Shown here: one piece after another, positions 16,374 to 24,560 of the stretch
Numbering within the stretch: the first letter of the stretch is position 1
Layout of the letters: every line of letters begins with the position of its first letter
Assembly: GCA_034411135.1 (NCBI GenBank)
Contig: DAOUMN010000020.1
Span: 87,461 to 151,460, forward strand
Direction: 5' to 3'
Length of the DNA stretch: 64,000 nt
From: Bellilinea sp034411135
GTDB taxonomy: Bacteria; Chloroflexota; Anaerolineae; Anaerolineales; Anaerolineaceae
The notes under the pieces: generated by a model
Told to the model about the DNA's origin: nothing
The model's input: the letters and a program-made list of their open reading frames with translations, nothing else
Database searches by the model: none
Made by a program: the position numbers and the translations under genes

Positions 16374-17399
16374 ATGTTCAAACGCTGGCAATTCTGGGTG
16401 GGCATCGCCGTCAGTGCGTTTTTCCTCTACCTGGCGCTGCGTGGTTTAAGGTTAGCTGAAGTATGGGAGGATATGCAAACCGCCCGCCTGATCTGGCTGC
16501 TGCCCGGCGTGGCTGTATATTTTGTCGGCGTTTGGGCGCGTGCCTGGCGCTGGCATTACCTGCTGCGCCCCTTGAAGAAAATCCCCACCCGCACCATGTT
16601 CCCGATCGTGACTATTGGCTACATGGGAAACAATATCTACCCTGCCCGCGCTGGCGAAGTACTGCGCGCAGCAATCCTCAAAGACCGCGAAGGGGTGGCG
16701 ATCTCGGCTTCCCTGGCAACTGTGGTCGTCGAGCGCATCTTTGATGCGGTGGTGATGCTGGGGTTCGTTTTCTTCAACCTGGGCGAGCTCAGCCGTCTGA
16801 CCCATGATTCGGGATTTGTCGGCAACATTCAGGAACTGGCGCTGTGGAGCGCGATCATCTTCATTGGGGCGCTGATCATTTTCCTGCTGGCAGCCATGTT
16901 CCCGCGCATCACCGAGCGGCTGGCAATGACCATCATTAGCCAAGTGATACCTGCCCGGTTTCGCCATAAAGTCGGCGGGCTGGCGCTGCGCTTTCTAACC
17001 GGGCTGGAATCGCTGCGCTCGCCGCAGGAAGCGTTGATGGTTTTCTTCACCACAGTCATCATCTGGCTGCTGGAAACCGGCAAATACTGGTTTATCATGC
17101 ACGGGTTCGGCTTCGAAGTCAGTTTCTTCGCCCTGATGTTGATGAACGGCATCGTTAACATCGCCACCACCCTGCCCTCGGCACCCGGATATGTTGGCAC
17201 CTTTGACGCGCCGGGCATCGCTGTGTTGGTGGCTTATGGTGTGCCGCAGGCAACCGCTGCCGCCTACACGCTGGTGCTGCACGCCGCGCTGTGGCTGCCG
17301 ATCACCGCGCTGGGGGCATTCTATTATTTCAAACAACCTTTGCGCTGGGGAAAAGACCTGCAAAAATTGCGCGAAGCCCAGGGGAATATCTCGACCTAG
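16374..17399 (+). CDS. flippase-like integral membrane protein (LPG synthase TM / AglD family)
   Basis: The 341-residue protein has about eight hydrophobic helices and the family landmarks WRWHYLLRP near residue 60, GYMGNNIYPARAGEVLRA near 85 and an ALMLMNGIVNIATTLPSAPGYVGTFD segment near 260. The family (UPF0104, the membrane part of lysylphosphatidylglycerol synthase) includes proteins tied to lipid-linked sugar synthesis or transport. No tRNA-dependent transferase domain is attached. It follows the kinase gene by 26 bp. The FAD oxidoreductase gene begins 12 bp later, so the two are probably co-transcribed and may modify an envelope lipid. Confidence 0.8.
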   Translation: MFKRWQFWVGIAVSAFFLYLALRGLRLAEVWEDMQTARLIWLLPGVAVYFVGVWARAWRWHYLLRPLKKIPTRTMFPIVTIGYMGNNIYPARAGEVLRAAILKDREGVAISASLATVVVERIFDAVVMLGFVFFNLGELSRLTHDSGFVGNIQELALWSAIIFIGALIIFLLAAMFPRITERLAMTIISQVIPARFRHKVGGLALRFLTGLESLRSPQEALMVFFTTVIIWLLETGKYWFIMHGFGFEVSFFALMLMNGIVNIATTLPSAPGYVGTFDAPGIAVLVAYGVPQATAAAYTLVLHAALWLPITALGAFYYFKQPLRWGKDLQKLREAQGNIST

Positions 17400-17411
17400 A
17401 AAGGAAGCACC

Positions 17412-18716
17412 ATGCGAATTGCGGTCATCGGAGCAGGCATCGGCGGAATGAGCGCCGCGCACGATTTCGTCAACGCCAGGCATGAGGTGGTGATCTACGA
17501 ATCCGCCCCTTATGTCGGCGGACTGGCAGCGGGGTTCAAAGAAGAAGGCTGGGATTGGTCAGTGGAGCACTTCTACCATCACTGGTTCCAATCCGACCGC
17601 GACATGCTTGGGCTGATCCGCGAATTGGGCTTGCAGGATCGGGTGATTTTTCCACGACCCAAAACGGTGGTGTATCATGAAGGTAAATTTCACCCGCTCG
17701 ATTCGCCCCTGGCAGCGCTGACCTTCCCCGGCTTTACCCTGCCGGACATGGTGCGCTTTGGGCTGGTAACCGTGTATTTGCGTTATCTGGCGGATTGGAA
17801 ACCACTTGAAAAGGTTACCGCCCACGAGTGGATGCGCAAAGCCTACGGTGAACGGCTATACCGGGTGCTGTTCGAACCGTTGCTGCAGGGCAAATTCGGG
17901 CAGCATTACCAGGAAGTCAACATGGCTTGGTTCTGGGCACGCTTCAAAGTACGCACCACCCGGCTGGGAACCTTCCAGGGCGGTTTTCAGGCTTTTTCAG
18001 ATACCTTTGCGCACATCCTGCGCGAACGCGGGGTGGATATCCAGCTCAACACACCGGTCGAAAGGATCGAAAGTGCCCCCGGCGGTCAGGTGTTGATTCA
18101 CCTGAAGGACAATCGCACCGAAAGATTCGATCAATGTCTGGTGACGGTCGGACCGGGCTTGCTGGCAAAACTGGCACCCAGCCTTCCGCACGATTACCTG
18201 CAAGGACTGTTGAATTTGCGCAGCATGGGCGCGGTGGTGATGGTACTGGCACTGCGCCATCCAATGTCGGCAGAAGGCTATTACTGGTTCAATATTCCCA
18301 AGAGTGCCGGTTATCCTTTCCTGGCACTCGTGGAACATACCAACTTCGTTTCCCGTGAACACTTCGGCGGCGAGCACATCGTTTACATCGGCGATTACCT
18401 CGACCCGGAGCATGAATACTTCCGGTTAAGTCAGGAAGAACTACTGCAACGTTTTCTGCCGGTGCTGCCGCGTTTCAACCCCGCCTTCCAGCCGGATTGG
18501 ATCCGCAAGACCTGGCTGTTTCGCACCAGCTACGCCCAGCCGGTGCCGCTGGTCAATCACTCACAGAACATCCCCGCCATCCGCACTCCCCTGGCAGGGC
18601 TGTACTTCGCCAGCATGAGCCAGGTGTACCCGTGGGACCGCGGCACGAATTTCGCGGTGCAAATTGCACGCCGGGCAGCGCGGATGATGCTCGCCGAGAG
18701 TGTAAACACGGCTTGA
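17412..18716 (+). CDS. NAD(P)/FAD-dependent oxidoreductase (amine oxidase / protoporphyrinogen oxidase-like)
   Basis: The 434-residue flavoprotein starts behind AAGGA. The N terminus RIAVIGAGIGGMSAAHDF is the dinucleotide-binding fingerprint, and EVVIYESAPYVGGLAAGF completes it with the FAD-ribose Glu. A flavin-closing C-terminal motif is seen as GLYFASMSQVYPWDRGTNFAVQIARRAARMM. The WSVEHFYHHWFQSD and FEPLLQGKFGQHY segments are typical of a group often found beside glycosyltransferases and flippase-like proteins. It is therefore more likely to act on an isoprenoid or lipid-linked substrate than in haem synthesis. The substrate cannot be read from sequence. Confidence 0.8.
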   Translation: MRIAVIGAGIGGMSAAHDFVNARHEVVIYESAPYVGGLAAGFKEEGWDWSVEHFYHHWFQSDRDMLGLIRELGLQDRVIFPRPKTVVYHEGKFHPLDSPLAALTFPGFTLPDMVRFGLVTVYLRYLADWKPLEKVTAHEWMRKAYGERLYRVLFEPLLQGKFGQHYQEVNMAWFWARFKVRTTRLGTFQGGFQAFSDTFAHILRERGVDIQLNTPVERIESAPGGQVLIHLKDNRTERFDQCLVTVGPGLLAKLAPSLPHDYLQGLLNLRSMGAVVMVLALRHPMSAEGYYWFNIPKSAGYPFLALVEHTNFVSREHFGGEHIVYIGDYLDPEHEYFRLSQEELLQRFLPVLPRFNPAFQPDWIRKTWLFRTSYAQPVPLVNHSQNIPAIRTPLAGLYFASMSQVYPWDRGTNFAVQIARRAARMMLAESVNTA

Positions 18717-19006
18717 ATGTTAAAAAATTGTTCCCGGAAAGTATACCGTTTACAGAATCTCGACTCCGAAAAAGACCAGATGGAATCTTCTTGAATTTTT
18801 TTGAATTAAACACCATAGGTAGAACAATTAATCAAGAAAAGATGCCGATCCCCTATATCTGGGGGCGAGAAAGGGGTAAAAACCACCGTTTGTGGTGTTT
18901 GCGGCTTACTAAATAGGAGATCATCAAAATACGTTTCAACACTGGCTTTTTAACATGAGAAGTCTTAAAGATCAGCGGTTTTTTAGAGTGGCGTATGGCA
19001 ACCGCC

Positions 19007-19035
19007 TTGTTCGAAGCGCGCGAACCTGTTAGAAT
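19007..19035 (+). promoter_or_regulatory. probable dnaA promoter
   Basis: TTGTTC (19007-19012) and TAGAAT (19030-19035) are spaced by exactly 17 bases. Transcription would start near 19042, leaving a leader of about 175 bases before dnaA. Confidence 0.6.
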
Positions 19036-19041
19036 GAACAA

Positions 19042-19217
19042 GTCGAAAATACGGGGAAATCCCGATTGTGCGTGGGTCTTCTCTACCACCCACCCAATCC
19101 TGTGCAAGTCTCAGGTGGAGTGCGTCTTTGTTCCCACTGGAACGTCAGTGGGTTTGTTGCGCACGCCTGCCGCCAGATTGCTTGCCCAGTCCCCCATATT
19201 TTTCAGGAGGTCGCCGC
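19042..19217 (+). promoter_or_regulatory. structured 5' leader of dnaA
   Basis: The 500-bp gap before dnaA (18717-19217) holds no recognised gene and no TTATCCACA-type DnaA box. Its last part can fold. GTGGGT (19072-19077) pairs with ACCCAC (19088-19093). CCCACTG (19133-19139) pairs with CAGTGGG (19146-19152) around a 6-base loop and is followed by TTTGTT. The second hairpin resembles a weak terminator. The ribosome site AGGAGG is 8 bases before ATG 19218. Upstream of 19000 nothing was recognised. Confidence 0.4.
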
Positions 19218-20540
19218 ATGAACTCTCAACAAGCCTGGCAGGCAACGCTTGGCCAACTGCAAATGGAAATGCCAAAGGCATCCTTTGATACCTGGGTGCG
19301 CAACGCCGAATTGCTCCGTCTGGAAAATAACACCGCCCGTATTGGCGTGCAAAACGCCTATGCGCGCGACTGGCTGGAAAACCGTCTTTCGGGCACGCTT
19401 ACCCGCCTGTTAACCGGCTACCTTGACTGCCCGGTGCAGGTTGAGTTCGTTGTCTGCCATCACGAGGGGGAGCAAGAAAACGCCGTACCGGTCGAAAGCA
19501 CGCCGCGCGCCGCCGGGCAACAAAACCGCTGCCTGATCGAGCGCTACCGCTTCGAGAATTTCGTGGTGGGTGCCAGCAACCGCATGGCACATGCCGCCTG
19601 CATGGCAGTAGCGGAAAAACCCGCCCACGCCTACAATCCGCTTTTCCTTTATGGGGGTGTCGGACTGGGCAAGACTCACCTGCTGCACGCCATTGGCAAC
19701 GCCGCCGCCGAAAAAGGCATGCAGGTGCTGTATGTCTCTTCCGAAGATTTCACCAACGAACTGATCAATGCCATTCGCACCCAGAACACACTGGCTTTCC
19801 GCGAGCGCTACCGCTCGATTGATCTGCTGCTGATCGATGACATCCAATTCATTGCTGGCAAGGAATCCACTCAAGAAGAGTTTTTCCACACCTTTAACAC
19901 GCTGCACAACCAGGAAAAGCAAATTGTGCTGTCCTCCGACCGACCGCCCAAGGCGATGGTGACGTTGGAAGAACGGCTGCGTTCACGCTTCGAATGGGGC
20001 TTGACGGTGGATATCCAGCCGCCCGACCTGGAAACGCGCATCGCCATCTTACGCTCCAAAGCCATGCGCGCCGGGCGCGAGGTGCCACTGGAGATCCTCA
20101 ACAACATTGCCCGCCAGATCCAGTCCAACATCCGCGAACTGGAAGGCGCGCTGACCCGCCTGCTGGCATACGCCGACCTGAGCAATCAGCCGCTCAGCGA
20201 TGAATTGGTCAACATTGCGCTGGCAGACCTGCTGCCACAGCACACGACGGTCGAACCAATGCAGGTTTTGACCATTGTTGGGCGAGCATTTGGTGTCAGC
20301 CGCGAAAAACTGCTCGGCCGTGACCGCTCGCGCGAGGTGGTGCTGCCACGCCAGGTCGCCATGTACCTGATGCGCGAGGTCGGCAATATCTCTCTACCGC
20401 AGATCGGCGAAGCGCTGGGCGGGCGAGATCACACCACAGTCATGTACGCCTGCGAGAAAGTGGCTGATCTGATCGAGCGCGACGACCGCCTGCGCCGCCA
20501 GGTGCTCAACCTGCGTGAGCAGCTGGTGGGAAGAGGGTAG
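19218..20540 (+). CDS. dnaA: chromosomal replication initiator protein DnaA
   Basis: DnaA binds DnaA boxes and melts the origin as an ATP-bound oligomer. ATG 19218 behind AGGAGG gives 440 residues; the frame upstream to 19068 has no DnaA sequence. Domain I (1-75) has WQATLGQLQMEMPKASFDTWV and domain II is short (~75-105). The AAA+ domain has GGVGLGKT (146-153), LLLIDDIQF (203-211) and a SNIRELEGALTRLLAY helix. Domain IV ends with the DNA-binding signature GGRDHTTVMYACEKV near residue 401. dnaN, recF and rpmH are not adjacent. The stop codon touches the stop codon of the convergent gene with no base between. Confidence 0.96.
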   Translation: MNSQQAWQATLGQLQMEMPKASFDTWVRNAELLRLENNTARIGVQNAYARDWLENRLSGTLTRLLTGYLDCPVQVEFVVCHHEGEQENAVPVESTPRAAGQQNRCLIERYRFENFVVGASNRMAHAACMAVAEKPAHAYNPLFLYGGVGLGKTHLLHAIGNAAAEKGMQVLYVSSEDFTNELINAIRTQNTLAFRERYRSIDLLLIDDIQFIAGKESTQEEFFHTFNTLHNQEKQIVLSSDRPPKAMVTLEERLRSRFEWGLTVDIQPPDLETRIAILRSKAMRAGREVPLEILNNIARQIQSNIRELEGALTRLLAYADLSNQPLSDELVNIALADLLPQHTTVEPMQVLTIVGRAFGVSREKLLGRDRSREVVLPRQVAMYLMREVGNISLPQIGEALGGRDHTTVMYACEKVADLIERDDRLRRQVLNLREQLVGRG

Positions 20541-22229
20541 TCACGACCTGAATTTATACTGGATGATCTGCTGATACCGATCGGCGGGATCCATTTCCCA
20601 TCGCTGGCGAATGGCTGGAATCCTCCAGGCACGCGAAAGGTCAGGGTGATAATAAGGGTCGCCTTTTTTGATCCTGCCCAGAAAATACGCTTGCCTGGCT
20701 AAAAAGTCTTCTTTGGGAATATACTTGCCCCGCGACCTGCCTTCATAATGAATGAGGGAAACATCGGGATTGAAAACCACGCGGTAGCCGGCATCGATGA
20801 TCCGCAGGCACAAATCCACATCATTGAACACCAGGGTGAGCGCTTCGTCAAAGCCATTGACCAGCGCGTACACATCCCGGCGCACCATCATGCACGCGCC
20901 GGTAACCGCGGAGACGTTTCTCTGCCAATCCAGAAAACCATGCGGGGTAAACCGGTCTTCTTTTTGACCCATGAAAACATGCGACGCATGACCTTCCAAA
21001 CCAATCACAATACCGGCATGTTGCACCGAACCATCCGGATAAAGTAGTTTCGCGCCCACCGCGCCTACGCCGGGTATTTGCAGAACGCCGGTGAGGTTGG
21101 TCAGCCAATGGCGCTCGACGATTTCGACATCATTGTTCAGGAAGAGGAGATAATCGCCTTTGGCAAATTCAGCCCCCCGGTTACAGGCACGGGAGAAATT
21201 GAACGGACGAATGCCCGGAAGTACAGAAAAATTATCATACCTGGCACAATATGCGGTGTATAGCTCTTGCACCTGCGCGTCCTGGCTGGAATCATCGATA
21301 ATGATCACTTCATAAGCCGGGTAATCTGTGATGGAATAGAGCGATTCAAGACAGGTGTGAAGATCCTCATAGTGGTCCCGGTTTGGGATGATGATCGAGA
21401 CTTTGCGAGAGCCGGGCTTCCAATGAATGGACAGGCTGCCGTTCGGGCGTTCTGCAATCCAGCAGTCCAATCCGCACAAATCCTGCAGATAAGCGCTGAC
21501 GACTTGCTTGTGTTGGTTTCTCAACGCAGCATTCTCCCACGGGAACCAGGGGGAACGAATCAGCACTACCGGCAAATGAGTAATGCTTTGCGCCGAACGA
21601 ACAGCTTCTCCTAAACCATCAACCGGATTGGATTGGACAACCTTGCGCAGGTGCTCCAGGCGAAAGGCAGCGGAATATAAAACATCCACGTTGAGCCATA
21701 ATTCGGGCGACCATTGGGGTTTGAGGAAAACCTGTTCAGTTTTCTCACGCCGGATTGCCTGGTCAAAATAGAGGATATCCCCATCTGCACTGCCAATACG
21801 TTGAACAAAGTCGGGAACAATTTCATCCCCGGGTTCAAGCACCACCAGGTATTTGCTGGATACATTGCTCAACCCAGCCAACGTAAAAACAGCACTTCCC
21901 CCAAGCGGTTGCGGGATGATTCGGGGATCGGAATAACCGTCACTCCATGGGTGGGCAATTCTGCACTGCCAGCCTGGCACACTCTGTCCAAGAATCGACT
22001 TGAGTGTACGTTGAACTTCTTCGGGCGTTGAGTCTTGCCGATAACCTAGAAAGAAAGTGATGATAGTTTGGTCGTGCGCCAAGGGGGCAACGTTTTTGTT
22101 CGTTGACCTCACCCTGGGATTATAGAAAGGGCGTATCCTGTACTGAATGATTCGTTTTTCGATAAAAACTCGCACCAACCAGGCAAAATATCGAAGATTC
22201 AGCACGAACCGGTTGAGAAAGTTGTTCAC
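20541..22229 (-). CDS. glycosyltransferase family 2, long form
   Basis: The 562-residue protein begins with GTG 22229. The first ~260 residues have a weak GT-A like region (YLVVLEPGDEIVPDFVQRI) without clear catalytic motifs. The second half is a clear GT2 domain: VSIIIPNRDHYEDLHTCLESL, VIIIDDSS and YLLFLNNDVEI (the N-D-V form of the DxD metal site), with FNDVDLCLRI near the end. Family members with this double layout often make rhamnose- or galactofuranose-containing chains. It is the first of a leftward group with the RgpF-HAD protein and a GT1. It meets dnaA tail to tail. Confidence 0.85.
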   Translation of the reverse strand: MNNFLNRFVLNLRYFAWLVRVFIEKRIIQYRIRPFYNPRVRSTNKNVAPLAHDQTIITFFLGYRQDSTPEEVQRTLKSILGQSVPGWQCRIAHPWSDGYSDPRIIPQPLGGSAVFTLAGLSNVSSKYLVVLEPGDEIVPDFVQRIGSADGDILYFDQAIRREKTEQVFLKPQWSPELWLNVDVLYSAAFRLEHLRKVVQSNPVDGLGEAVRSAQSITHLPVVLIRSPWFPWENAALRNQHKQVVSAYLQDLCGLDCWIAERPNGSLSIHWKPGSRKVSIIIPNRDHYEDLHTCLESLYSITDYPAYEVIIIDDSSQDAQVQELYTAYCARYDNFSVLPGIRPFNFSRACNRGAEFAKGDYLLFLNNDVEIVERHWLTNLTGVLQIPGVGAVGAKLLYPDGSVQHAGIVIGLEGHASHVFMGQKEDRFTPHGFLDWQRNVSAVTGACMMVRRDVYALVNGFDEALTLVFNDVDLCLRIIDAGYRVVFNPDVSLIHYEGRSRGKYIPKEDFLARQAYFLGRIKKGDPYYHPDLSRAWRIPAIRQRWEMDPADRYQQIIQYKFRS

Positions 22230-22284
22230 ATTAGAATATCACTTTACCAGAAATGGTGATCGAATCAGCGCAACCCTCTCTATT

Positions 22285-24474
22285 TTATCGGAAGACAGAC
22301 GGGATGAAAACAAAGATATTGGTAGGAAATGTGCGAATTTGTGAAGAGGACGCAACGCGTTGACCGTTCGAATTGTAGGCATTAACCACGATGGTATAGA
22401 ACTTAAAATTCGTCAATCCCGCCAGGGTGATGCTGGAATTGCTGCCGGTATTGATTTCCTGACCACAAGCCGCCCCATTGGGCGGGCTTGCGCCGGATTC
22501 GCAATGGACCACAACCCCGTAACGGCTTACGCCGCCCGAAAACAGATCAATGCCGTTGGTCCAATCGAAATAAAGGGAAGCGTTTGCCTGACGAAATACC
22601 GGCACAAAGGGATGGTACTCGTCGGCGCCGTAATCAGCCGTGTTTCCCTGCGGGCGGGCTTGTTGATCGAAATCGTAGTTGATGGATATATTCGCGGTCT
22701 TATTGCGGGCAAATGAATCCTCGCGCAGACGGTAGTTGAAATACGGTTCCTGGGGTGCAACAAAACCCGCATTCGCGCTGGTTTCCATGGTGGTTAACCC
22801 ATTGATGGAACCCTTAACCACCGGAAGCCCATCGTCATTGGTGTTTTTCGAATTTCCAGAGAACAAGCCGCGGTCAAAGGTCAGGCTGCTGTTGCGCTGA
22901 ACAACGACCGCTGCACCAGCCGTATTGCCGGTATGGTTGGCAATCACACTATTGGACAGACGCACCGCAGCGGGAAATTGAACCGTAGTTGGGTTGGGCC
23001 AGGGTTGAACCAACAGTCCTTGTCCCAACACCAATGCCGAGCCAATCCGGTTACCGGCGATGGTAGTGTGGGTAATATCCGCATTGATGCCGTGAATGAC
23101 AATCCCGCCACCACCGCCGTTACCGGAATTACCAGCACCGCTTCCCTGGTCGGCAAAATTGTTTGCCACAACAACGTTTCTCAATGTTGCCGGGAATGAT
23201 CCCGATTGAACCGCAAAGATATACACACCGCCGCCCGCGCCGGGACCGGCGCTATTCCCGCTGCCGCCCGTCACCGAGTTTTGAATGATTTGGGTGCGGT
23301 CGATGGTGACCGTGCTGCTGTCCACATCAATGCCGCCCCCGGCGCCGTTGCCGCCCTGTGCGCCATTACCGGCAACCGCGCGGTTGCGGGCGACAAAGCT
23401 GTCGGTAATAGTGACAACAACGGTAACAGGTTGTTGGTCCCGTGGGATTACAGGGTCTTCAATGAAGATGCCGCCACCATATCCGCCGCCGCCAATATCC
23501 CTGCCGTTGCCGCCAATGACCTGATTGTCGGTCACCTCGACGCGCCGGATGGTGACGATGCTATCCATTATCGCGATGCCGCCGCCCAGCGCATCGGCTC
23601 GCGAGCCGTTAGCACTTTCTCCCCTTCCATTGGAGGTGCTGCCCGCCTGGGCAAGATTATTAACAAATTGCGAATCTTCAATGACCAGGTTTGCCTTGTA
23701 CGAAAACAGCGCGCCAAAAGCAATCCCGCCGCGCTCCGGACCGCTGCCGCCGGTGGAGATGTTGTTTTCAAACACTACTCGCTGCAAGAGCGACGTAGTT
23801 CCGGCAGGCGGTTGTTCAAGCCGCAGCCCGGCACCATCCGCCTGCCCACCTGCGCCGGCGCTCGTATTGGCGCCAATCGCGCGGTTGTTGCGGAAAATGA
23901 CATCCCGCAGGGTCACGGATGCGTGTTGAACCAGCATCCCACCGCCCACCCCGCTGGGGTCATACGGATTGAGGTAAGTAGGACCTTGCGCTCTGGCATT
24001 TTGGATCGTGAAGCCAGCCATCTCCAGGTAACTGGTGGTGGTGTTGTAACCAATAGCCGCAACACCGCGGTAGGCATTGGATCCGTCAATGATCGTTGGA
24101 TTATCGCCCGGGTTGGGCAAATACCAGTTGTCGACCGCATAGCCACCCAGAATGGTCAGGCGCTTATCGACAAAGCACACCACCGCCCGGGTTTGCAAAA
24201 AGGGGCAGGTATCCGCGGCGGGGTTGTAGGTGTACGTTCCTTTGGCAACCAGAATGACATCCCCGGAGGCGGACCGGTTAACCGCATACTGAATTGACCG
24301 GCAGGGAGATTGTTCGTTGCCGCAATTTCCGCTATCCGTTCCGGTTGCAGCCACATAGCGAATGGTGAAAGCCTGAGCATCAACCGGAAGTGCGGCACCC
24401 GGATTTACCATTAAGCAAAGCAGCGCGATAAGCACAAAAAGTCTCGTCATAAACAACGAAAATCGTTCAGTCAT
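22285..24474 (-). CDS. secreted right-handed beta-helix protein with C-terminal Fn3-like domain
   Basis: The 729-residue protein follows a GGAG site and starts with a signal peptide (LFVLIALLCLMVNPGAALPVDA). Residues ~35-130 contain YVAATGTDSGNCGNEQSPCRSIQYAVNRSASGDVILVAKGTYT, the usual opening of Chloroflexota and planctomycete beta-helix proteins (DUF1565-like). About 15 helix rungs follow, rich in Gly/Asn with GGGI and N-N-x-A ladders. The last ~100 residues look like a fibronectin type III fold (YFDWTNGIDLFSGGVSRYGVVVHC ... LAGLTNFKFYTIVVNAYNSNGQ). The C terminus FVFIPSVFR resembles the LYLPLL end of the other beta-helix protein. It may bind or process a surface polysaccharide, by context only. 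Confidence 0.78.
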   Translation of the reverse strand: MTERFSLFMTRLFVLIALLCLMVNPGAALPVDAQAFTIRYVAATGTDSGNCGNEQSPCRSIQYAVNRSASGDVILVAKGTYTYNPAADTCPFLQTRAVVCFVDKRLTILGGYAVDNWYLPNPGDNPTIIDGSNAYRGVAAIGYNTTTSYLEMAGFTIQNARAQGPTYLNPYDPSGVGGGMLVQHASVTLRDVIFRNNRAIGANTSAGAGGQADGAGLRLEQPPAGTTSLLQRVVFENNISTGGSGPERGGIAFGALFSYKANLVIEDSQFVNNLAQAGSTSNGRGESANGSRADALGGGIAIMDSIVTIRRVEVTDNQVIGGNGRDIGGGGYGGGIFIEDPVIPRDQQPVTVVVTITDSFVARNRAVAGNGAQGGNGAGGGIDVDSSTVTIDRTQIIQNSVTGGSGNSAGPGAGGGVYIFAVQSGSFPATLRNVVVANNFADQGSGAGNSGNGGGGGIVIHGINADITHTTIAGNRIGSALVLGQGLLVQPWPNPTTVQFPAAVRLSNSVIANHTGNTAGAAVVVQRNSSLTFDRGLFSGNSKNTNDDGLPVVKGSINGLTTMETSANAGFVAPQEPYFNYRLREDSFARNKTANISINYDFDQQARPQGNTADYGADEYHPFVPVFRQANASLYFDWTNGIDLFSGGVSRYGVVVHCESGASPPNGAACGQEINTGSNSSITLAGLTNFKFYTIVVNAYNSNGQRVASSSQIRTFPTNIFVFIPSVFR

Positions 24475-24560
24475 CTCAAGTTCTCCAAGTCAAGTTGGTT
24501 ATAACACAACTTGACAGACCAAACTTTAAGACGACTTAACAAAATTATTAGGCTGAGAAT

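Noticed and set aside
18717..19217. Replication origin beside dnaA
   Set aside because: No cluster of TTATCCACA-like boxes and no A+T-rich melting region with repeats was seen, and dnaN is missing.
18995..19288. 97-codon frame upstream of and overlapping the dnaA start
   Set aside because: No ribosome site and no recognisable protein; it overlaps the dnaA start in another frame and the folded leader explains the region better.
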